This document shows, piece by piece, positions 59,037 through 64,000 of a DNA stretch of 64,000 nt; position 1 is the stretch's first letter; the number at the start of each line of letters is the position of its first letter. This stretch comes from Pelolinea sp. (GTDB lineage Bacteria > Chloroflexota > Anaerolineae > Anaerolineales > Anaerolineaceae): NCBI GenBank assembly GCA_012797975.1, contig JAAZOD010000025.1, forward strand, positions 62,001-126,000, in the 5' to 3' direction. A model generated the notes under the pieces. The model was given only the letters and a program-made list of their open reading frames with translations, was not told the origin of the DNA and did no database searches. Both the position numbers and the translations under genes were made by a program.

Positions 59037-59927
59037 ATGGAAGCAAAATTACTTTTCTTACACACGCTGTCTCCCCTGCATACCGGAACAGGGCAGGGGG
59101 TGGGAGTGATCGATCTGCCGATCGCGCGTGAAAAAGCCACGAACATTCCGTATATACCCGGATCATCTTTAAAAGGTGTATTGCGCGATGCTTGCCGGGA
59201 GGATGAAGAAATAAAGAAACAGGTGTTTGGTACAGAAGTGAACAGTGATGAAATGTATGCGGGTGCTGTGAATTTTACCGATCTGCGTCTGATTCTGCTG
59301 CCGGTGCGCAGCTTGAAAGGCGTTTTTGCCTGGGTGACCTCTCCCTTCCTTCTGCGCCGATTGGTGCGAGATGGAGAAGCAGCCATGGATAATTCGCTGC
59401 CCAAAATGATCCCCATTCCGCAATCGGATGAGCGTTGTCTGGTCACAACGCAGCATGAGTGCACTAGACAGACTAAAGAAGTTAGAGAAGTTATTTTGGA
59501 AGATCTTGTATTACAGGCCGATAATTCTAAAGAGGTTGATGCATGGGCGGTTTGGTTCGCAGAAGCGATCTTCCCACAAGACGCTGCCTGGCAAGAAATA
59601 ATGAGGAAACGGCTGTGTGTGATTACCGATGATATCATGAGCTTTCTTATGGAAACCGGAACGGAAGTAAATGCCCGCATTGCGTTGGAACGCGATACGA
59701 AAACTACCAAAGACGGAGCGCTCTGGTATGAAGAATCCTTGCCGGCAGAAACAGTGTTGAGCGGATTGGTGATTGGTACAACGATTAAAGAAAGCAAAGC
59801 GAATCCTAAAATCGTTTTCAACACGGTAAAGAACTGCACTGCAACACCGCTGCAGGTGGGCGGCAGTGCGACAGTAGGGCGAGGCATCTGCCAGTTGAAC
59901 ATGGTCCCTGCGAATTCAGAAGGGTAG
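59037..59927 (+). CDS. cmr4: Type III-B RAMP subunit Cmr4, target RNA nuclease
   Basis: 296-residue Cas7 backbone subunit. D26 in TGTGQGVGVIDLPIARE lies at the same residue number as the catalytic Asp26 of P. furiosus Cmr4, which cuts target RNA every six bases. Other marks: NIPYIPGSSLKGVLRD, FVWVTSPF-like block AWVTSPFLLRR and GGSATVGRGICQLN at the end. The enzyme should be active. AGGAGG ribosome site before the ATG. Confidence 0.96.
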   Translation: MEAKLLFLHTLSPLHTGTGQGVGVIDLPIAREKATNIPYIPGSSLKGVLRDACREDEEIKKQVFGTEVNSDEMYAGAVNFTDLRLILLPVRSLKGVFAWVTSPFLLRRLVRDGEAAMDNSLPKMIPIPQSDERCLVTTQHECTRQTKEVREVILEDLVLQADNSKEVDAWAVWFAEAIFPQDAAWQEIMRKRLCVITDDIMSFLMETGTEVNARIALERDTKTTKDGALWYEESLPAETVLSGLVIGTTIKESKANPKIVFNTVKNCTATPLQVGGSATVGRGICQLNMVPANSEG

Positions 59928-59940
59928 GGAGGAAAAAACC

Positions 59941-60333
59941 ATGAGAACCATTCAGCAGCAATTTGCCTCTGCGGTTTACGATCATATTCTCAGTTATCAA
60001 AAGGATCATTCGGAAACGGATCAGAAAAAATACGGCAGCATAGCCATCAAATTGCCTTTTCTGGTGCAAAAAGCAGGGCTGGCGCAAGCTCTGGCTTTTG
60101 TTAACAGGAAAGCAGAATCCGATTCCGGTGAATCCTATAAAGATCTTCTCGAACATCTATCGCAGATCGTAGTTGAAGAGGGAGAACAATCGCTTTTACA
60201 AGCCAGTATCTCTGCTGATCTGCCGGATTATATTTACCTTACCAAACGTGCGTTATTGGCTCTGGAGTGGTTTAACCGTTTTTCACAATCCATTTTAAAG
60301 GTTAAACAAACCGATGAGGTACAAGGGAGTTAA
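59941..60333 (+). CDS. cmr5: Type III-B small subunit Cmr5
   Basis: 130-residue all-helical protein (Cas11 group) forming the minor filament next to Cmr4. Pattern: QQFASAVYDHILSYQ, KKYGSIAIKLPFLVQKAGLAQALAFV and the end LTKRALLALEWFNRFSQSIL, typical of Cmr5. GGAGG ribosome site, 13 bases after the cmr4 stop. Its stop is 4 bases from the cmr6 ATG. Confidence 0.93.
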   Translation: MRTIQQQFASAVYDHILSYQKDHSETDQKKYGSIAIKLPFLVQKAGLAQALAFVNRKAESDSGESYKDLLEHLSQIVVEEGEQSLLQASISADLPDYIYLTKRALLALEWFNRFSQSILKVKQTDEVQGS

Positions 60334-60337
60334 TAAA

Positions 60338-61384
60338 ATGAATCAAAGTCGAAGATCAGTTCTCCGGGATATGCAACCTGAAGCGACCACCCACGCTGGA
60401 TTATGGTTGGAAAAATATCTTGACCGATTCAACGTACCTGATGAAGAAAAAGAAAGAAGCGTTCTGATCAAGCGGGTGGCTGCTTTTCAAGAAACGGAAC
60501 TCTATGCGAACTTTTTCAAAAGGTGGGAAAATGTTCTCACACAACTTAAAGTGAAACCTGAAAAAGCTACAGTGAAGGGGCGGTTGGCTATCAACCTGGG
60601 GACAGAGAGCGTTCTGGAGACGAACATTGCCCTCCATCACACCTACGGAACGCCCTATATCCCGGGCAGCGCATTAAAAGGGCTGGCAGCTTTTTATGCT
60701 CGCAATTACCTGAAATCGGAGGAGTGGGGAGAAACCCAACCCGCTTACCGTACTCTATTTGGGTATGGTGAGCAAGCCGGATATGTCACTTTTTTCGACG
60801 CGTTATATATTCCCGGAAGTGGTTTTGAAGGGAATGCACTTTGGCCTGATGTCATCACCCCCCACCATCCCGATTATTATGAGGGAAAATTGAATGCTGC
60901 CCCTGCGGATTGGGACAGCCCGACACCGATCAGTTTTCTGACTGCTACCGGAGATTATCTGATCGCATTGGCAGGTCCGGAAGCGTGGGTGGAAGTGGGT
61001 TTAAAAATATTGAAATTGGCATTAGAAGAACTGGGTATCGGCGCGAAAACTTCCAGCGGATATGGGCGCATGGTTCTGGGGGAGGAAATGGGCAAGGAGA
61101 AGACAGTCAAGGAACCTTATGAAATCGCGAAAAATCGCATCCTTTCTGATGAGACTCTCCCCGCCGGGCGCTGTCGTGGAACTGTGAAAGAGATTGGTCA
61201 AAAGGATTCCTTTGGTTTTATTTACCCGGCTAGAGGAGGTGAAAAGGTTTTTGTTCATCGTAATCACTTCATGGAACCGGTGGAAAGGGTCATAAAAGAT
61301 GTGGTGGTTGAATATAATTTAGTAAAAAATGACAAGGGAGAACTACAAGCCAAAGATGTGGTGATCTTGCTGCAACCAGATTGA
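60338..61384 (+). CDS. cmr6: Type III-B RAMP subunit Cmr6 fused to a cold-shock domain
   Basis: 348 residues. Residues 1-250 are Cmr6: ALHHTYGTPYIPGSALKGLAAFYARNYL and the RAMP loop GIGAKTSSGYGRM (233-245). Residues ~278-345 match a cold-shock domain: CRGTVKEIGQKDSFGFIYP with RNP1-like SFGFIYP (291-297), RNP2 VFVHR (304-308), and the end LVKNDKGELQAKDVVIL. Cmr6 binds the crRNA 3' region next to Cmr1. The added OB-fold could grip single-stranded RNA. The two domains share one frame with no gap, so this is a real fusion. Start ATG 60338 with GGGAG upstream. Confidence 0.94.
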   Translation: MNQSRRSVLRDMQPEATTHAGLWLEKYLDRFNVPDEEKERSVLIKRVAAFQETELYANFFKRWENVLTQLKVKPEKATVKGRLAINLGTESVLETNIALHHTYGTPYIPGSALKGLAAFYARNYLKSEEWGETQPAYRTLFGYGEQAGYVTFFDALYIPGSGFEGNALWPDVITPHHPDYYEGKLNAAPADWDSPTPISFLTATGDYLIALAGPEAWVEVGLKILKLALEELGIGAKTSSGYGRMVLGEEMGKEKTVKEPYEIAKNRILSDETLPAGRCRGTVKEIGQKDSFGFIYPARGGEKVFVHRNHFMEPVERVIKDVVVEYNLVKNDKGELQAKDVVILLQPD

Positions 61385-61453
61385 GATGGGCTGACAGCGA
61401 TGCAAAAATGCGTTTTCGGCGGAAAACGTACCGCGAAAGGCAGGAGAAATCAC

Positions 61454-61843
61454 ATGATCCTTTTGAATTTTGCGCATCCTATAACGGAACATCAGCGAAA
61501 AGAAGTTGAACTGCTTACGCAGCAGAACTTGGAGCGCGTGATGGATATCCAGGTGCAGTTGGATAATGCATTGCCTTATGCCGAACAGATATACCGGTTA
61601 GTGAGTGATATTCCTCTGGATGCCCAGCAGTGGCAAACGGAAGCCATCTTGATCAATCCGCCTGCCTATAATTATGCAGCGCTCACGTTATTTGCCGAGT
61701 TACATGGAAAGATGGGGTATTTTCCCAGTATCATTCGCATCAGACCGGCGGAAGAGAGCGTTCCCACGCGTTTTGAGGTATGCGAGATCATTAATCTGCA
61801 GGTGGTAAGAGATGCCGCCAGAGAAACGCGGAAATCTATTTAA
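61454..61843 (+). CDS. csx15: Csx15-like CRISPR accessory protein
   Basis: 129-residue protein beginning MILLNFAHPITEHQRKEVELL, the opening that I know from Csx15-type proteins found in type III loci. It continues with LPYAEQIYRLVSDIPLDAQQWQTEAILINPPAYNYAALTLFAELHGKMGYFPSIIRI. It has a Rossmann-like alternation with no catalytic motif that I can name. Accessory proteins of this sort are thought to bind cyclic oligoadenylate. Start ATG at 61454 has GGAG 8 bases upstream; an ATG at 61400 lacks a ribosome site. Family naming from memory, so moderate confidence. Confidence 0.75.
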   Translation: MILLNFAHPITEHQRKEVELLTQQNLERVMDIQVQLDNALPYAEQIYRLVSDIPLDAQQWQTEAILINPPAYNYAALTLFAELHGKMGYFPSIIRIRPAEESVPTRFEVCEIINLQVVRDAARETRKSI

Positions 61844-61864
61844 GGATGAATGGAGGAAAAGATA

Positions 61865-62263
61865 ATGAATTGGTTGAACGGAATAATAAATTTTGTTCTA
61901 AATACATTAATTGAAGAGACTTTGGGAGTGTTAATTGGTATTTTCCTGTTTGATAGAATTAAAAATGCATGGATTGAAAGAAAATATGGAGGATGGCATG
62001 TGATCATTAGAAAAAAAGGGGAAGAGAAAGTTGATCGACCAGTATCGGCAAAAAAAGCAAAAGACATTCTGGAAGAACCGGCAGATAAGGTTGTTTTTCT
62101 GAAGGGTGTTGCCAGCCCATATGGGACCATAAATTGTGATCTCCTGGATGTAGGAACTAAAAAAGAAGTTTTTGTGCAAGATGAAGAGAATAAAAAATTT
62201 ATCGTCGATTTGGATAAACAAGAAGAGGATAAAGATAATAATTCAAACTTGGGTGTTCGATAA
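61865..62263 (+). CDS. Unknown one-TM protein in the CRISPR operon
   Basis: 132-residue protein that I do not recognise. Residues ~5-32 form one hydrophobic helix (GIINFVLNTLIEETLGVLIG) that may anchor it, followed by a ~95-residue hydrophilic domain rich in Lys/Asp (KYGGWHVIIRKKGEEKV, VVFLKGVASPYGTINCDLLDVG) with a strand-like pattern. The gene lies between a Csx15-like gene and cas6, with GGAGG before the ATG at 61865. By position it could be a membrane effector or partner of cyclic-oligoadenylate signalling; no CARF or SAVED motif is visible. AT-rich codon use. Confidence 0.72.
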   Translation: MNWLNGIINFVLNTLIEETLGVLIGIFLFDRIKNAWIERKYGGWHVIIRKKGEEKVDRPVSAKKAKDILEEPADKVVFLKGVASPYGTINCDLLDVGTKKEVFVQDEENKKFIVDLDKQEEDKDNNSNLGVR

Positions 62264-62269
62264 ATACTC

Positions 62270-63079
62270 ATGCTGCTTTCTATTGTAATTCAATGTTCCG
62301 CGAAAGAAACTTGCTCCCTGCGCAGCGCCAGCGGGCGAGGATTGCACGGCTTCTGGTTCAAGCAGCTACATGCGATCGACGCACCGCTTGCTGAAAGACT
62401 GCACGATGATGTGCAGCGTCAACCTTTTACCCTTTCCCCGCTGATGGATCTGCCGTTGCCATATAAAAATTCCACCGTGATCCAGCGCGGGCAAAAAACC
62501 TGGTTTCGGGTATGTTCTCTGACCGAAGAACTCTCCACTTTTTTACTGGAAAAATGGGTTAACTCATTACCGGATGAGATTAATATTGCGGATACAAACT
62601 GGCGGGTCGAGGGAGTTGCTTTTTCGCCCGATCAACATGCCTGGGCGAGAACCAGCAGCTACAGTGATCTATTGAAAGTTGCATACGATCTGAGCGATCT
62701 ATATCCTGTTTGGCATTTTCATTTTGCCACCCCGGTGACCTTCCACCGCTCAGTCGGGCATTTTCCCTTCCCGCTGCCGGATGCGCTGGTGAAATCCTGG
62801 CTGCAGCGCTGGCAGCGCTTTTCCTCTATACAAAAAAACCTGGAATTCTCAGAAGAAGCAAAAACGGGAATAGCTATCAATGCCTACGAATTGAAAACAG
62901 TCCCCTTCAGTTATGGAAGTAGAACTCTGATCGGAGCGGTTGGAGAGTTTTCATTGCGTGCCTTGCATCTTTCACCGGAAGAAAAGAGTATCTTTCATAC
63001 GCTGGCGCATTACAGTTTTTATTGCGGTAGCGGCTCGAAAACTACCCAGGGCATGGGGCAAACTAAGGTAGAAATATAG
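62270..63079 (+). CDS. cas6: Cas6 CRISPR RNA endoribonuclease
   Basis: 269-residue RAMP protein that processes the CRISPR transcript into crRNAs. The C-terminal glycine-rich loop YCGSGSKTTQGMGQ at ~residue 250-263 is diagnostic for Cas6, and VWHFHFATPVTFHRSVGHFPFPLPDALVKSWLQRW is the usual second-half block. Candidate catalytic histidines lie in the N-terminal half (HGFWFKQLHAID). Starts 6 bases after the TM protein stop. It serves this III-B system if the array is next door. Confidence 0.92.
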   Translation: MLLSIVIQCSAKETCSLRSASGRGLHGFWFKQLHAIDAPLAERLHDDVQRQPFTLSPLMDLPLPYKNSTVIQRGQKTWFRVCSLTEELSTFLLEKWVNSLPDEINIADTNWRVEGVAFSPDQHAWARTSSYSDLLKVAYDLSDLYPVWHFHFATPVTFHRSVGHFPFPLPDALVKSWLQRWQRFSSIQKNLEFSEEAKTGIAINAYELKTVPFSYGSRTLIGAVGEFSLRALHLSPEEKSIFHTLAHYSFYCGSGSKTTQGMGQTKVEI

Positions 63080-63098
63080 TTCTCGAGAAATAAGACTT

Positions 63099-64000
63099 AT
63101 GTCAACTTTGCTGCAAAAAGTGTTGGACTTCGATAATCTATCCCAGGCATGGGAAAAGGTAGGTGAAAATGATGGTATCCCAGGTGTGGATCATATTTCT
63201 ACATCTGTTTGGGCAAGAACATGGGAGGACCGTTTGATCAAGTTAGCTGACTCTGTTCGAAACAATACCTATGAACCTAGCCCCCTAAAAACCATTCACA
63301 TTAAAAAACAAAATCGAAGAAAATATCGCAAATTAAGAATACCTGTTATTAGTGATAGGATTTTGCATAGGGCTGTGTTACAAGTTTTATATCCTATCTA
63401 TGAACCTCAATTTCTGAATTGCAGTTTTGGATATCGACCGGGGAGAGGTCTGGACGATGCAGTGGAGAGTATTTTGGTCATTCGAACGAATGGGAATAGG
63501 TATGTATTAGATGCTGATATTGATGATTTTTTTAATCAGATTGATCAAACGATTTTACTGGAATTTTTAGAAGAGGATCTTTCTGACCATTCGTTGATCC
63601 AATTAATTCAACGCTGGTTGAAAATGACACGAACCTCTAAAGAGAAAGAGATCGGAATAGCGATGGGGTCTCCTTTGTCTCCCCTGTTTGCAAATGTCTT
63701 TTTACACCGTCTGGATAAAGCGGTAGCCTCAATGCATTTCCCGATGGTTCGATATGCGGATGATTTTCTGGTTTTTTCTCAATCGGAGGAAGAAATTCGT
63801 ACAGCATATTACCTGGTTGAAAAAAAGTTAGATGAACTCAAGCTACGCTATAAATCAATAAAGACACAAATAACTACATTTGAAGAAGGATTCGATTTTA
63901 TTGGTGTGCATTTTGAAGAGGATACTTATGAATATATCTGGCAAAATAAACGAGTAGAGGTTTCGGGAAACGAGATTGATGCCTTGTTCGGATTCTATGG
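63099..64000 (+). CDS. Group II intron-like reverse transcriptase, open at window edge; likely RT-Cas1
   Basis: 300 codons without a stop, cut by the window end. Visible RT motifs: DGIPGVDHIS (domain 0/1), LRIPVISDRILHRAVLQVLYPIYEPQF, SFGYRPGRGLDDAVE, VLDADIDDFFNQID (catalytic Asp), AMGSPLSPLFANVFLHRLD, and VRYADDFLVFS with Y219-A-D-D222, then FDFIGVHFEE. No maturase X or HNH zone has appeared by base 64000. Directly after cas6 in a type III operon, such an RT is nearly always fused to Cas1 and lets the cell take spacers from RNA. The Cas1 domain is not seen, so this is inference. Confidence 0.88.
   Translation, partial: MSTLLQKVLDFDNLSQAWEKVGENDGIPGVDHISTSVWARTWEDRLIKLADSVRNNTYEPSPLKTIHIKKQNRRKYRKLRIPVISDRILHRAVLQVLYPIYEPQFLNCSFGYRPGRGLDDAVESILVIRTNGNRYVLDADIDDFFNQIDQTILLEFLEEDLSDHSLIQLIQRWLKMTRTSKEKEIGIAMGSPLSPLFANVFLHRLDKAVASMHFPMVRYADDFLVFSQSEEEIRTAYYLVEKKLDELKLRYKSIKTQITTFEEGFDFIGVHFEEDTYEYIWQNKRVEVSGNEIDALFGFY

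Noticed and set aside
54541-63098. CRISPR array within or beside the cas genes
   Set aside because: I looked for regularly spaced 28-37 bp repeats in the gaps and found none; the array is probably beyond 64000.
63099-64000. RT considered as part of a mobile group II intron
   Set aside because: It is in frame with the cas operon, follows cas6 by 19 bases and no intron RNA domains are visible; still open until the downstream sequence is read.

Overview
The window looks like a piece of a free-living, anaerobic, monoderm-like bacterial chromosome of moderate GC. The style fits Chloroflexota, class Anaerolineae: corrinoid methyl metabolism, a Leu T-box, a joint phosphoglucose/phosphomannose isomerase and Pro/Thr-rich membrane-anchored proteins. 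That assignment is inference from gene content; no rRNA or other taxonomic marker is present. Genes sit on both strands, mostly in short tight operons with 4-bp ATGA overlaps.

Layout. 1-6.9 kb: 3' end of recF, a large STAND-type NTPase with 40-residue TPR repeats, rsmG, an alpha/alpha-toroid protein and two GNAT acetyltransferases. 6.9-10.5 kb: a HAD hydrolase, two tRNA-Ala genes, a leucine T-box leader and leuS. 10.5-22.1 kb: two linked metabolic units. The first is an operon with a corrinoid protein, a UroD-family methyltransferase-like protein, a class II aldolase, a galactitol-type PTS (IIA, IIB, IIC), a second IIB-like protein, a cysteine-desulfurase-like enzyme and a SorC regulator. The second is mtaB-mtaC, for methanol:corrinoid methyl transfer, preceded by a LacI-type operator, with a lacI gene on the other strand. 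22.3-29.2 kb: a sulfur-transfer pair (E1-rhodanese and MnmA), a thioredoxin-CcdA fusion, a CmtR-like/CadD metal-resistance pair, a flavin-type oxidase-family protein and an MFS exporter. 29.2-32.3 kb: translation genes tsaC, prmC and prfA, then ridA. 32.5-40.2 kb: a surface polysaccharide operon with two FemAB-like transferases around a Nudix gene. 40.2-54.5 kb: psuG, a pair of SPFH-like membrane proteins, a UbiA-like protein, bcp, an ADP-ribosylglycohydrolase, rsfS (apparently CTG start), thpR, a 6S RNA, an FHA protein, an AI-2E-family exporter, the sugar-phosphate isomerase, dinB, a GT4 glycosyltransferase, tRNA-Thr and a short nuclease-like lipoprotein.

54.6 kb to the end: a type III-B CRISPR-Cas operon behind a clear sigma70 promoter: cas10 (no HD domain), cmr3, cmr1, cmr4, cmr5, cmr6 with a fused cold-shock domain, a Csx15-like gene, an unknown one-TM protein, cas6, and a reverse transcriptase open at the window edge (most likely RT-Cas1). 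No CRISPR array is visible, so the adaptation genes and array probably lie just beyond base 64000. This operon and the PTS/corrinoid operon are the most novel-looking parts of the window.
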